The notes beneath the pieces are model-generated. The model made no database searches. It saw only the letters and a list, made by a program, of their open reading frames with translations, and had not been told where the DNA came from. A program made the translations under genes and the position numbers. This document shows positions 45,410 to 54,517 of a stretch of 64,000 bases of DNA, in pieces. This stretch comes from Pseudoflavonifractor sp. An85 (GTDB lineage Bacteria; Bacillota; Clostridia; Oscillospirales; Oscillospiraceae), in the NCBI RefSeq assembly GCF_002161235.1, contig NZ_NFHE01000009.1, positions 1 through 64,000 on the forward strand, read 5' to 3'. The first letter of the stretch is position 1; each line of letters opens with the position of its first letter.

Positions 45410-45831
45410 TTATTATCGAGTGCAGCGACGAAGAAGCTGACCGCATGGTCGAGCAGCTCAAAAACATGGTTGCTGAATATGAGTACCACCCATACCATGG
45501 GCCGGGAAAACTCTATGAATTCGGTACGCTGCGGATCGACCAGCCAAAACAGGAGGTGACCCTCGACGGAGCAGCGGTGGATCTGACCCGCAGGGAGTTC
45601 GAGCTTCTCGGACTGCTTGCCGAGCATCCGAACCGTGCTTTGCCAGCCGCCTTCCTCCATAATGCCGTCTGGACCCACCCCGACTCGGAACACGGCGAAG
45701 AAGAAGTGGCGGCGTATATAGCTGCTTTGCGGGAAAAGCTGAAGTTAGACCAGCCGGGCTCCCCCTGCAGGATCGTCGATGAAGATACGGGGCGTGGGCC
45801 AGGGTACCGTTTTACCTGCTCTGCCGGATGA
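45397..45831 (+). CDS. Second stand-alone winged-helix protein
   Basis: 144 residues; a Trans_reg_C domain from about residue 40 (YEFGTLRIDQPKQEVTL ... RGPGYRFTC), preceded by a short acidic segment instead of a receiver. Similar design to the 35717-36154 protein but differing sequence. AAAGGAG upstream. Confidence 0.75.
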   Translation: MPKMIIIECSDEEADRMVEQLKNMVAEYEYHPYHGPGKLYEFGTLRIDQPKQEVTLDGAAVDLTRREFELLGLLAEHPNRALPAAFLHNAVWTHPDSEHGEEEVAAYIAALREKLKLDQPGSPCRIVDEDTGRGPGYRFTCSAG

Positions 45832-45945
45832 ATTCATAATTTGTCGAATATCCCAATACGAAATATGCAATTGGAAGGAGAAAGATAGTAAGAAAATAGT
45901 TTCCCCTTTTTATACTGGCCCCATCTGAATTTGGTTGGGGAAAAC

Positions 45946-46061
45946 TGGTATAGCGGGAGGTCGCCGGCTTTCCCCACATAGAGGGGATGCCAGCAATGCG
46001 GCGTTGGAAACCGCATCATACGATTTTGGCTGCAGCTTCACCCGAAGCTGCAGCCTTTTTT
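45946..46061 (+). ncRNA. Candidate small structured RNA with terminator
   Basis: Within the 426-base gap 45832-46257. A stem CTGGTAT/ATGCCAG (45946-45952, 45987-45993) enclosing CCCC/GGGG, a second TGCGG/CCGCA (45997-46001, 46011-46015), and a strong terminator GGCTGCAGCTTC/GAAGCTGCAGCC plus TTTTTT (46028-46061). No good coding frame. Promoter uncertain; it could simply be a long 3' leader end. Confidence 0.4.
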
Positions 46062-46121
46062 CGTGTATGGCTCGTTTGTTTTGAACAGCCATGCCGTATT
46101 TTTTGTGAATCAGCCTTATCC

Positions 46122-46155
46122 GGCGCATTCGTCCAGGGACGAGTGCGCCTTTTTT
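46122..46155 (+). terminator. Second terminator in the gap
   Basis: GGCGCATTCGTCC/GGACGAGTGCGCC arms (one G-T pair) then TTTTTT. Two terminators 60 bases apart imply an unannotated short transcript between them. Confidence 0.8.
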
Positions 46156-46213
46156 GCTTTTGCGGAAGGAGGTCTTGGCTAAGGACTCATAGCGGCAGGC
46201 CGCCGCCCCCGAC

Positions 46214-46242
46214 AATCTGAATTTTCTCAAATTTCAGATTGA
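46214..46242 (+). promoter_or_regulatory. Inverted repeat just upstream of the sigma-like gene
   Basis: CAATCTGAA (46214-46222) and TTCAGATTG (46234-46242), ending seven bases before the GGAGG ribosome site. It may be an operator or an mRNA hairpin controlling translation. Confidence 0.45.
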
Positions 46243-46257
46243 TCGGAGGAAACAGCC

Positions 46258-46689
46258 ATGGCTTATAACAAAGCCAGAGCCGAAAAGAAGTGGCTCAAAT
46301 GGAAGGAAGCAGAGGAAAAGAAACTCCGGGAGCTGGGTGTGGACGAGGAAACCATCCAGCGCCTGCATACATACGACTGGGCCGAATTCAACCGGGAGCG
46401 CCGGTACCTGCAGCGGCAGGTGGAGTGGTCGCCCTATGTGGATATGATTTCGGCGCAGGACTTGGAACTGCCCGTCGAGGATGTGGAATCCCTCATGGAC
46501 AGCATCGAGGATATGGAACTGCTGCGTATCCTCTCCAAGGAGGACAAGCTCACCATCCAAATCGCCTTTTTGAAGATGTCCGGCTACAACGGGTATGAGA
46601 TCGCTGAGAAAACCGGCCTCACGCAAAAGGCGGTCAACCTTCGGATGGTGCGCCTGAGAAAAAAATTGAAAAAATTTTTTGAAGCGTGA
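46258..46689 (+). CDS. Sigma-70 region-4-like transcription factor
   Basis: 143 residues. The C-terminal part (LTIQIAFLKMSGYNGYEIAEKTGLTQKAVNLRMVRLRKKLKKFF) is a sigma region 4 helix-turn-helix; no region 2 is evident. Small sigma-like proteins of this type regulate transfer genes in Tn916/Tn1549-related elements. GGAGG precedes ATG 46258. Confidence 0.75.
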   Translation: MAYNKARAEKKWLKWKEAEEKKLRELGVDEETIQRLHTYDWAEFNRERRYLQRQVEWSPYVDMISAQDLELPVEDVESLMDSIEDMELLRILSKEDKLTIQIAFLKMSGYNGYEIAEKTGLTQKAVNLRMVRLRKKLKKFFEA

Positions 46690-47213
46690 AGCTATCGGCC
46701 CTTTTTCCTGGGCTATGGGATGAACGGGGAAAAAGACGTTCAGCCTGTAGCTTGAAAAGTCAATACCAGCCATGCGGGTACGTTCCCGTCCAGGCGAGCG
46801 ACGATGGAAAAAGCGCCATGACAAGCTGCGGCACAGCTGCCACTCCCCAATGGGATGGCAGCTTGTGTCGTTGCTTCGAGCGATCCCTTTTGACCGAAAA
46901 GAGGGGGCAGTTGCCCTTTTCGCCACGACCCTGGCCGGAGTATTATGATACGCATTACCGTTTGCCCACACGTCAGATGGGTTGGCCGACCCTGGGTTGT
47001 AATCAGCAAGACCCCCGGAGAGCCAGTGAACGGCTTGTAAACTGCAAGCCTGCCCCCATGGTTCCCAAGGTTGCCGGGGGGCGAGTTGCAAATACGGCAC
47101 ATCAGAATCAACCCTTTTATTTTTCAGATTGCCGTTGACGGCGAATCCGTGCGGCGCAGTTTTTGCTGCGCCGCATCAGTTTGCCGCCAACGCACCAAGG
47201 AGAATGTGCCGAT
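46690..47213 (+). other. 524-base non-coding stretch with strong secondary structure
   Basis: No convincing gene. A hairpin at 46835-46866 (AGCTGCCA / TGGCAGCT with inner TCCC/GGGA), an outer CCCCCGG/CCGGGGG pair (47012-47018, 47074-47080) enclosing GGCTTG/CAAGCC, and TGCGGCGCAG/CTGCGCCGCA (47150-47159, 47166-47175). The cluster may be a structured RNA leader of the helicase gene or an origin-type DNA. Confidence 0.4.
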
Positions 47214-49166
47214 ATGAACATAGACCTGAAGGAGCAGGCCCATGGTGAGATCGAGCGGATCTTCCGCATCCTTCTGCCTCAAAATGGGCTGGCGGTGCGG
47301 GAAGAACAGATTGCCCTGTGCCATACCATGCTGGACACCCTGCTCCACAATAAAATTGCCTTATGCGATGCAGGGGTGGGGATCGGGAAAACCTACGCCT
47401 ACCTGACCGCCTGCATCCTTTTGAAAAAGTTTTATCCATCCGGGCCTGCCGGTTCCCAGCCGGTGGTGGTCTCCACCTCCAGTGTGGCCCTGCAGGACGC
47501 CATCATCGGAGAGTACATCCCATTCTTATCCCGCATCTTTTTAGAAAACCATATCATCCCGAAGCCCATTCGGGCCATGGTTCGCAAGGGGAAGGAGCGG
47601 TTCGTCTGCGACGCCCGTCTCGCCCAGCGGCTGGAGGCCGTCAAGGGGAAGAACAAAAACGAGGAACAGCGGAAAGCGTTGTTCTCCCTTAAAAGCAATT
47701 ATGACCTGGACGCTGTCACCGGCCTGAGCGGTTTTGACCGCCGCCAGGTGTGCGTTCCGAAGGTCTGCAAGAAAACCTGCCGGCTGCGGAACAGCTGCCG
47801 CTACCATCAATATTTGAAAGAGTCCCGAAGTGCAGAGATCTTCGTCCAGATCTGCAACCACAACTATTTGCTGGCCGATGCAGCCCATCGGCTTCAGGAC
47901 CTGCGGCCCCTTCTGAACGATTACCGGGCTTTGGTCATCGACGAGGCCCACAAGCTGCCGGATGCCGCCCGCCAGATGTACGGGCAGAGCCTGTCGGCGG
48001 AGGATTTTCATGAACTCTGCGCTCTGCTCACAAAGGAGAAATATATCCTTGCGGCGCAGAACCTGCGGGAAAAGTTCCGGGCGCTGATGGGCGCCCTGTG
48101 CCGGGGTGAGCTGCTGGAGGAAGCACAGCGCACTGCCTTCGTGCTGACCGCCGAACGGGAAGCGGCCCTTCGGGATTGCCTCTCCCTTCTCAGGCTGCTC
48201 CAAAAACAGCTGGCGCCCCACCTGCCACGGTGGATCCTTCACCGGCTGGGAACAACAGAGCAGGCGCTGAACCTGTTCTTCACGGGGGATCGCCGCTATA
48301 TCCTTTACATCCAATACGACAGAACCGGCAGCCCCAGCCTCTGCGCCGCCAGCCGACAGATGCCGGAGCAGCTGAACCGTGCGCTCTGGCGCAACAACAT
48401 TCCTGCCATTCTTACCTCCGGCACCCTCATGGCCGGGGGCAGCTTTCACCGGACCCAGCAGCGCATGGGGCTGTCTTCAAGCCAGCGGCTGGAGGATTTC
48501 ATTGCGGAGTCCCCCTTCAACTACCAGGAAAACTGCATCCTCTACATTCCGGGGGACCTGCCGAAAACGCCAATGGGCAGCGAAATGGAGGCAAAGTGTC
48601 TGGCAGAACAGATCTGCAGGTTGGTGGACGCCACCCATGGCCACACGTTGGTGCTGTTTACTTCCTATTCCCTTATGGGCGCTGTCTACAACCAGGTGAA
48701 GGGCCGGATGGCCTTCCCGCTGATGGAGGTCTGGCGGCATTCCCAGGATATCATCCATCGCTTCAAGCAGGCTCAAAACGCTGTGCTGTTCGCAGCGGGC
48801 TCCTGCTGGGAAGGGGTGGATTTTCCCGGAGATATGGTGTCGTCGCTGATCATTGTGCGACTGCCTTTCCCCGTCCCGGACCCACTGAGCGAAGCGGAAC
48901 GGGAGCAGTACCCCACCCTGCAGGATTACATTAAAACTGTGGTGATACCCGATATGCAGGTAAAACTCCGACAAGGGTTTGGCCGTGCCATCCGCACGGA
49001 GACCGACACCTGCGTGGTCAGCATCCTGGACCACCGTGCCGCCCCCGGAGGGCGATACCATAAAGCTGTGCTGGAAACCCTGCCACCGATCCGCATCACG
49101 AGCAAAATAGAAGATGTGGAGGACTTCATCCGGGCAAAGAAAGACCCGGATTATTTTATGCCATAA
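47214..49166 (+). CDS. DinG/XPD-like superfamily 2 helicase
   Basis: 650 residues. Walker A LCDAGVGIGKTYAYL near 54, four cysteines in VCVPKVCKKTCRLRNSC (about 178-195) that fit an iron-sulfur cluster, DEAH box VIDEAHKL near 242, and late motif VI GFGRAIRTETDTC. A 5'-3' helicase typical of ICE regions near recombinases, possibly handling R-loops or displaced strands. Confidence 0.88.
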   Translation: MNIDLKEQAHGEIERIFRILLPQNGLAVREEQIALCHTMLDTLLHNKIALCDAGVGIGKTYAYLTACILLKKFYPSGPAGSQPVVVSTSSVALQDAIIGEYIPFLSRIFLENHIIPKPIRAMVRKGKERFVCDARLAQRLEAVKGKNKNEEQRKALFSLKSNYDLDAVTGLSGFDRRQVCVPKVCKKTCRLRNSCRYHQYLKESRSAEIFVQICNHNYLLADAAHRLQDLRPLLNDYRALVIDEAHKLPDAARQMYGQSLSAEDFHELCALLTKEKYILAAQNLREKFRALMGALCRGELLEEAQRTAFVLTAEREAALRDCLSLLRLLQKQLAPHLPRWILHRLGTTEQALNLFFTGDRRYILYIQYDRTGSPSLCAASRQMPEQLNRALWRNNIPAILTSGTLMAGGSFHRTQQRMGLSSSQRLEDFIAESPFNYQENCILYIPGDLPKTPMGSEMEAKCLAEQICRLVDATHGHTLVLFTSYSLMGAVYNQVKGRMAFPLMEVWRHSQDIIHRFKQAQNAVLFAAGSCWEGVDFPGDMVSSLIIVRLPFPVPDPLSEAEREQYPTLQDYIKTVVIPDMQVKLRQGFGRAIRTETDTCVVSILDHRAAPGGRYHKAVLETLPPIRITSKIEDVEDFIRAKKDPDYFMP

Positions 49167-49180
49167 AGGAGTTGCCATAG

Positions 49181-49618
49181 ATGGACAAGAAAAATATGAA
49201 GGTGGCAGTTTATTTCCGAACAGCCACTGTGCCAATAGAGCAAAAAGTCTGGCTCTACGCCAGCTCCAAGAGCTCCGAGCAAGCAGAGTGGAGAGATTTG
49301 AGCGTGGAGGCCATGAAACATACGGCCCAGCAAAATGGCCTTGTGGTTGCCGGGGTTTCTACTGACTCCAGCAGACAGCTTCCGCCCATGGAGCGGCCCG
49401 GCGTTCAGGAAATGCTGGCGGCTGTCCATGAAGGACGGGTGGGTGCGGTGATGATGCCCAGCCTCCGTCATCTTAGCAGGGAGCTCGGTGCGATCCTCCC
49501 TGTGTTGGCCGAATTTCTAAAACAGAAGGTACACGTTCGCGCCAAAGACGCCTCTGCGCTCTCCCTTCCTCTGTTTCCAAAGCCGCCCTCAAAGGGGAAA
49601 GGGGGCGGCGCACGATGA
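49181..49618 (+). CDS. Partial serine-recombinase-like protein A
   Basis: 145 residues resembling only the resolvase N-terminal fold (VWLYASSKSSEQ, GLVVAGVSTDSS, RVGAVMMPSLRHLSREL). Lacks the DNA-binding and zinc-ribbon parts, and the usual catalytic ARVS segment is altered. Precedes the next gene with a 4-base overlap. Confidence 0.6.
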   Translation: MDKKNMKVAVYFRTATVPIEQKVWLYASSKSSEQAEWRDLSVEAMKHTAQQNGLVVAGVSTDSSRQLPPMERPGVQEMLAAVHEGRVGAVMMPSLRHLSRELGAILPVLAEFLKQKVHVRAKDASALSLPLFPKPPSKGKGGGAR

Positions 49619-50028
49619 GTTTTCCCTATGCGGACCGTCCCATGTGGCTGTACAGCCGCAGCAGCGATAAGCATCTGAAGGTGCTGTTCCAGCAGATGCA
49701 AAACCTGCTGGATGAAGCGGAGCGCAGAGCATACACTGTCGCAGGCACTTCGCAGGATATGGGTTCCGGCAAGAGCATGGCCAGAATGGGCCTGAAGCAG
49801 ATGATGCGGGCCGTGAAAGGCGGCCTTGCCCAAGCTGTCCTTGTGCAGAATCTCACCCGTCTAAGCCATGACCCCGCCATCCTTATGAAGATACTGGAGT
49901 TCCTACAGGATCACAATGCGGTACTGATCACCACCGAAAGCGACCTGCGGTATGAACTCTACATCAAAGGCTTGGAAAAACATTTTCTCAGGAGAGCCGC
50001 CCAAAAAGGGCTCCGGCTTCCATGGTGA
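49615..50028 (+). CDS. Partial serine-recombinase-like protein B
   Basis: 137 residues, again an isolated resolvase N-domain (MWLYSRSSDKHLKVL, AVLVQNLTRLSHDPAILM). ATGA-coupled to protein A. May modulate the full recombinases, for example as directionality partner; that is inference. Confidence 0.6.
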   Translation: MSFPYADRPMWLYSRSSDKHLKVLFQQMQNLLDEAERRAYTVAGTSQDMGSGKSMARMGLKQMMRAVKGGLAQAVLVQNLTRLSHDPAILMKILEFLQDHNAVLITTESDLRYELYIKGLEKHFLRRAAQKGLRLPW

Positions 50029-50035
50029 GCCTACC

Positions 50036-50215
50036 ATGGATCCTGTTTTTACTCCGGCGCTACCGTGCGAAAAGGTGATCAGGGAAATCAAATACTTTGT
50101 GCTGTTTTCCACGCTGAAAAAGCTGATGGAGCAGGGAAAAATCACAGCAGAATACTGTCAGCAAGCCAATGTTGCTATTGCCGAAAAGTACGGAGTCTCT
50201 GAGCTCAGTATTTAG
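50036..50215 (+). CDS. Small SHOCT-like protein
   Basis: 59 residues from ATG 50036; the C-terminal 30 (LKKLMEQGKITAEYCQQAN) fit the short SHOCT helix pattern. Common in front of these recombinases; role unknown. Confidence 0.5.
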   Translation: MDPVFTPALPCEKVIREIKYFVLFSTLKKLMEQGKITAEYCQQANVAIAEKYGVSELSI

Positions 50216-50237
50216 TGGTTGTCGTAATAGCTATCCC

Positions 50238-51842
50238 ATGCCGGTTGTGGTAGTGTTGGGTGTGACAAAAAAGATGTCCGCCGGAAAGGGGGTGGCAGAG
50301 ATGCCGCAGGTCAGAGTGATTCAACCCATCTCAGAGCAAGCCAAAAAGCTGCGGGTTGCCGCTTATGCCCGTGTCAGCAGCGATTCAGCCGACCAGCTGA
50401 ATTCCTTTGCCACCCAAGTAGCTTATTACACCGACTTCATCCAATCCAAAGACGAATGGGAGTTTGCCGGCCTTTATGCTGACGAAGCGGTTTCCGGCAC
50501 CACAGCCGAAAAGCGGGACGATTTTCAACGCCTGCTTGCCGACTGCCGTACCGGGAAAATAGACCGCATCCTTGTGAAATCCATCTCCCGGTTTGCACGA
50601 AACACCCTCGACTGCCTTCAGACCGTGCGAGAACTCAAGCAGCTTGGTGTGGCGGTGGAATTTGAAAAAGAGGGCATTGACACTGGAAACATGGGCAGCG
50701 AAATGCTGCTGAGTATTTTGGGCTCTGCCGCCCAGGAAGAATCCCTCTCCATATCGAAAAACCTGAAATGGAGTTACCGGCGCCGGATGAAATCCGGCGA
50801 TTTTATTACCTGCAATGCGCCACTTGGGTATTTTCTTAAAGATGGAGCCTTGGTTCCAGATCCCCAAGAGGTTCCTATAGTACAGTATATTTTTTCCAGC
50901 TATCTTGCCGGACATAGTATGGATGAGATAGCTACCTTCTTAAATGATCAGGAAGCAAAGTACAGCCGAAAGGAAATGACAAGATGGTATCGCACATCGA
51001 TTCGTTACATTCTATCGAATGAAAAATATATTGGCGATTCGTTGCTTCAAAAAACATTTACCCCCAATGAGCTGCCCTTGGTCAACATTCGCAACCGAGG
51101 GCAGCTCTCGCAATTTTATGTAAAAGACTCCCATCCGGCGATTATACCATTAGAAATGTTCGAAGCTGTTCAACGCCTGATGAAAAGGCGTGCCGCTACA
51201 CATACAGCAAAGCCTAAACCCGGTGGCTTCCCTTTGAGCCATATGATGAAATGCGGATTTTGCGGCAGCACATTTCAGCGTCATCTTAAAAAAGAGGGGG
51301 CTCGATGGTGCTGTTATCAGCACCGAAAGGACAAAAGCCTTTGCGTCATGGAGGTAGTGGCAGAAAGCGAAGTGTACCAAACATTTCTGCTTATGTACAA
51401 CAAGCTGCTGGATAATAAAAATCTCATCTTAAGAGTAATGCTGGCACAGCTGATAGAACTTCAAAGCAAGACCACATTTGCAAGGCCAGAAATCGTAGAC
51501 CTAAATCAAAAAATTTCCGACTTAGCCAGGCAGAATCATTCACTCTCCAGGTTACAGGCCAAAGGGTGCATTGACTCTGCCATTTTTATAGAGCGTAGCA
51601 ACCGCAATAATAAACTGATTGAAGAACTACGGTTTGAATTGCGCCAGCTTCAAGAGCCAGACCGTGTCAGTGAAACAATCGATCAAACGAATTTATTGCT
51701 GGATCTTCTTGATGATGCCCAACCCATGCTGGAGTTTGAACCTTCCATATTTAAGAGCATGATAAAAGAGATTACCGTCTATCCTGAAAAGTTCTCTTTT
51801 GTCCTTTCCAATGGGCTGGTTCTTTGCGAAATGAGGCGATAG
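50238..51842 (+). CDS. Large serine recombinase, first
   Basis: 534 residues. Resolvase domain with catalytic Ser47 (AAYARVSSDSADQLNS) and ISRFARNTLDCL; recombinase domain about 210-330; zinc-ribbon (KCGFCGSTFQR ... CCYQHRKDKSLC); coiled-coil tail. Complete integrase, expected to act with the downstream enzymes for ICE integration and excision. Confidence 0.93.
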   Translation: MPVVVVLGVTKKMSAGKGVAEMPQVRVIQPISEQAKKLRVAAYARVSSDSADQLNSFATQVAYYTDFIQSKDEWEFAGLYADEAVSGTTAEKRDDFQRLLADCRTGKIDRILVKSISRFARNTLDCLQTVRELKQLGVAVEFEKEGIDTGNMGSEMLLSILGSAAQEESLSISKNLKWSYRRRMKSGDFITCNAPLGYFLKDGALVPDPQEVPIVQYIFSSYLAGHSMDEIATFLNDQEAKYSRKEMTRWYRTSIRYILSNEKYIGDSLLQKTFTPNELPLVNIRNRGQLSQFYVKDSHPAIIPLEMFEAVQRLMKRRAATHTAKPKPGGFPLSHMMKCGFCGSTFQRHLKKEGARWCCYQHRKDKSLCVMEVVAESEVYQTFLLMYNKLLDNKNLILRVMLAQLIELQSKTTFARPEIVDLNQKISDLARQNHSLSRLQAKGCIDSAIFIERSNRNNKLIEELRFELRQLQEPDRVSETIDQTNLLLDLLDDAQPMLEFEPSIFKSMIKEITVYPEKFSFVLSNGLVLCEMRR

Positions 51843-51844
51843 AC

Positions 51845-52675
51845 ATGAAAAGGATACGGAGTTGCCCCTTTGGATATCGGATGGAAAACGGGACTTATAC
51901 TGTGGTGCCTGCAGAAAGGCGCCTTATTGAGCAGATATTTACTCGTTACCTTAATGGAGCCTCTCTCCAACAGCTGTCAATCATGGCAGAAGAAACAGGC
52001 TTGAAGTTCCGAGAGAATGCATCCTCTTGGAACAAAAATATGGTATCCCGAATTTTGGACAACAGCAGGTATTGGGACGGAGAACAGTATCCGCCGATTG
52101 TGGAAAGGGAGATTGCCACGAAAGTAGCTGATTTGAAACAGAGCAAAGCTTCTCCTCGCTCCCAAACACCGTTTATCCAAAAAAGAATGACCTGCCCATA
52201 CTGCGGAAGTAGACTGAGGCGAAATGGGAAAAAGCCTCATCGGACTTTTTGGGACTGCAAATGCTGCCAACAACGTCTTGGCCCTATCCCTGATGATACG
52301 TTGCTTCAAATCGTTACAGAAAGGTTTCTTGCAGTTTGCCTAAATCCTCATATGGTGGAACCAGCAAAGGAATCTGCGGAGAGTTTATCAATACAAGCAG
52401 CCAGGCTAACCAATGAAATCAATCAAGCAATGAATCAGCGGGAAGTGGATCCGAATGAACTGCTCCCTCTCATTCTTGAGTGTGCCGCTGAAAAATACAA
52501 AACCTGCTTTATCAAGGAAGCAGACCATCTGACCATTACCCTGAAAGCCCTCTTTCAGGCACACAGCAATGACACGGCCCTGGATCGGGAACTTTTTGAG
52601 AGGACTGTGAAACAGGTGATTTTGCAGCCGGACGCATCTGTACAGCTTCGTCTGCTGAACGATATCGTGGTTTGA
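51845..52675 (+). CDS. Recombinase-like protein without catalytic domain
   Basis: 276 residues. Begins directly with the recombinase domain (CPFGYRMENGTYTVVPAE) and zinc ribbon (MTCPYCGSRLRR ... WDCKCCQQRLG); the resolvase domain is absent. ATG follows the previous stop by 2 bases. Seen repeatedly in triple-serine-recombinase ICEs, so probably a genuine DNA-binding subunit, not a remnant. Confidence 0.75.
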   Translation: MKRIRSCPFGYRMENGTYTVVPAERRLIEQIFTRYLNGASLQQLSIMAEETGLKFRENASSWNKNMVSRILDNSRYWDGEQYPPIVEREIATKVADLKQSKASPRSQTPFIQKRMTCPYCGSRLRRNGKKPHRTFWDCKCCQQRLGPIPDDTLLQIVTERFLAVCLNPHMVEPAKESAESLSIQAARLTNEINQAMNQREVDPNELLPLILECAAEKYKTCFIKEADHLTITLKALFQAHSNDTALDRELFERTVKQVILQPDASVQLRLLNDIVV

Positions 52676-52689
52676 AAGGAGAAATCTCT

Positions 52690-54297
52690 ATGGCACAAAA
52701 AACAGTTACAGAAATCCCGGCAAACCCTCTGCTGGGTGACCTGCGTAAGCGAAAACGGAAACTGCGGGTAGCTGCCTACTGCCGGGTCAGCACCGAGGAA
52801 GAAGAACAGCAGAACAGCTTTGAGGTGCAGGTGGCCTATTACACGGATAAAATCACTCACCATGAGGGATGGCAGCTGGCCGGAATTTTTGCGGACGATG
52901 GGATTTCAGGCGTCAGCACCAAGAAAAGAGATCAATTTAACAAAATGATTGAACTGTGCCGGAAGAAGAAAATCGACCTCATCCTGACGAAATCCATTTC
53001 CCGCTTTGCCCGTAACACCCTGGACTGCATCAAGCACGTGCGGATCCTCAAAAGCTGGGGCATTCCGGTCATCTTTGAGAAAGAAAACATTGACACCTCG
53101 AATATGAACAGCGAGATGATCCTCACCTGCCTGAGTTCCTTCGCCCAGGCCGAGAGCGAATCCATCAGCGGCAACGTGACTAAGGGCATCCGCATGGGCT
53201 ACCGGCAGGGCCGGTTCAGTTTCCGATATAAGAACTTCCTGGGCTATCGCAAAGGGCCGGATGGTGAGCCGGAAATTGTGCCTGAAGAAGCGAAGATCAT
53301 CCGGCTGATTGCTCAGAATTACTTAAATGGAGATAGCCTGCGTACCATAAAGGAAACCTTGGAGAGCATGGGCGTTCCAACCGCCACCGGCAACCAAAAC
53401 TGGAGCACGGAAGCCATCCAACGCATCCTGCAGAATGAGAAGTACATGGGTGACGTCCTGCTGCAGAAAACCTACACGGCAGATTTCATTGAGGGCAAGG
53501 TCAAGAAGAACAATGGAGAACTCCCGCAATACTACATCAAGGACAACCATCCGGCCATCATCCCGAGGGAAATGTTTTACCAAATCCAAGAGGAAATCGC
53601 CCGCAGGAAAAGTAAAAAGCCCGCCAATGCCAAGAAAGCCAAGACCAATCGTGGGCGGTTTACCAGCAAATACGCTCTTTCGGAAAGACTTGTCTGCGGG
53701 AACTGCGGCTGTTACTTTCGAAGGGTGACATGGAGTATCCACGGGCGGAAGCAAATCGTCTGGCGATGCATCAACCGGCTGGAATGCGGGCCAAAGGTTT
53801 GCAAGGACTCCCCCAGCCTCAAGGAAGAAGAACTCTATTCCGCTATCCTGAAAGCCATTCGTTCCCTGGTTCAAGGCCACCAGGAAGAAATGGCAGCCAC
53901 CTTGCAAGAAGCACTTGTACACTGTATTGGTGGAGAAAACGCCGCAATCAATCCCCTTGTGATAGAAAACAGGCTCCATGACCTGGACAAGGACTTGGAC
54001 CGGCTGCTTACGATGGATGGGAGTGAAATCGTGGATCTGCGGATCAAGCAAATCAGCGATGAGATGCTCCAGCTGAGGCAAATGAAAAAATGTGCGGAAC
54101 TGGACGCCCAGCAGGATATGGGCCGTGAAAACAAAGCCAAGGAAATCATGGAACTCATCTCCGCAGAAGATCTCGACCTTACGGAGTATTCCGATACCCT
54201 GGTGTACCGGGTGATTGAACGAGTAACCGTACTCTCCAAAGAAGAAATCCGCATCCGCTTCGTTGGTGGGTTTGAAATTACCCAGCCCCTTCACTAA
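52690..54297 (+). CDS. Large serine recombinase, second
   Basis: 535 residues. Ser34 in AAYCRVSTEEEEQQNS, ISRFARNTLDCIKH, recombinase domain, zinc ribbon (LVCGNCGCYFRR ... CGPKVC) and coiled coil. AAAGGAG precedes ATG 52690. Paralogous to the first large recombinase. A strong terminator follows; ICE end expected near here or after the Qat genes. Confidence 0.93.
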   Translation: MAQKTVTEIPANPLLGDLRKRKRKLRVAAYCRVSTEEEEQQNSFEVQVAYYTDKITHHEGWQLAGIFADDGISGVSTKKRDQFNKMIELCRKKKIDLILTKSISRFARNTLDCIKHVRILKSWGIPVIFEKENIDTSNMNSEMILTCLSSFAQAESESISGNVTKGIRMGYRQGRFSFRYKNFLGYRKGPDGEPEIVPEEAKIIRLIAQNYLNGDSLRTIKETLESMGVPTATGNQNWSTEAIQRILQNEKYMGDVLLQKTYTADFIEGKVKKNNGELPQYYIKDNHPAIIPREMFYQIQEEIARRKSKKPANAKKAKTNRGRFTSKYALSERLVCGNCGCYFRRVTWSIHGRKQIVWRCINRLECGPKVCKDSPSLKEEELYSAILKAIRSLVQGHQEEMAATLQEALVHCIGGENAAINPLVIENRLHDLDKDLDRLLTMDGSEIVDLRIKQISDEMLQLRQMKKCAELDAQQDMGRENKAKEIMELISAEDLDLTEYSDTLVYRVIERVTVLSKEEIRIRFVGGFEITQPLH

Positions 54298-54298
54298 G

Positions 54299-54361
54299 AA
54301 GCAGGCACAGAGAAATGCCGACAGCTTGGGCGTTGCCGGTGTCTCTCTGTGCCTGCTTTTC
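54299..54361 (+). terminator. Terminator of the recombinase operon
   Basis: A 15-bp perfect stem (54299-54313, 54344-54358) with a 30-nt apex, then TTTT. Confidence 0.8.
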
Positions 54362-54364
54362 TCG

Positions 54365-54393
54365 TTGAGAAATGGGGAAATTTGTGGTATAAT
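54365..54393 (+). promoter_or_regulatory. Strong promoter of the qat operon
   Basis: TTGAGA, 17-bp spacer, TATAAT with upstream TGTGG. Leader to ATG 54518 is about 115 bases. The defence genes thus have their own promoter independent of the recombinases. Confidence 0.8.
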
Positions 54394-54517
54394 AAAAGTA
54401 ATATTTGAAAGAATCATTCCATTTGCGGGAAATGATAGATTCGCGCTAACTTTAAGATATCAAGAATTGGCATAACTGCGAGGTCTTGTAAAGAATAATG
54501 TTATTGGAGGGCGTAAA

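Noticed and set aside
51845-52675. Frameshifted recombinase pseudogene
   Set aside because: Upstream sequence belongs to an intact separate recombinase ending 2 bases before; the frame is full and domain-aligned, so it is a genuine short form.
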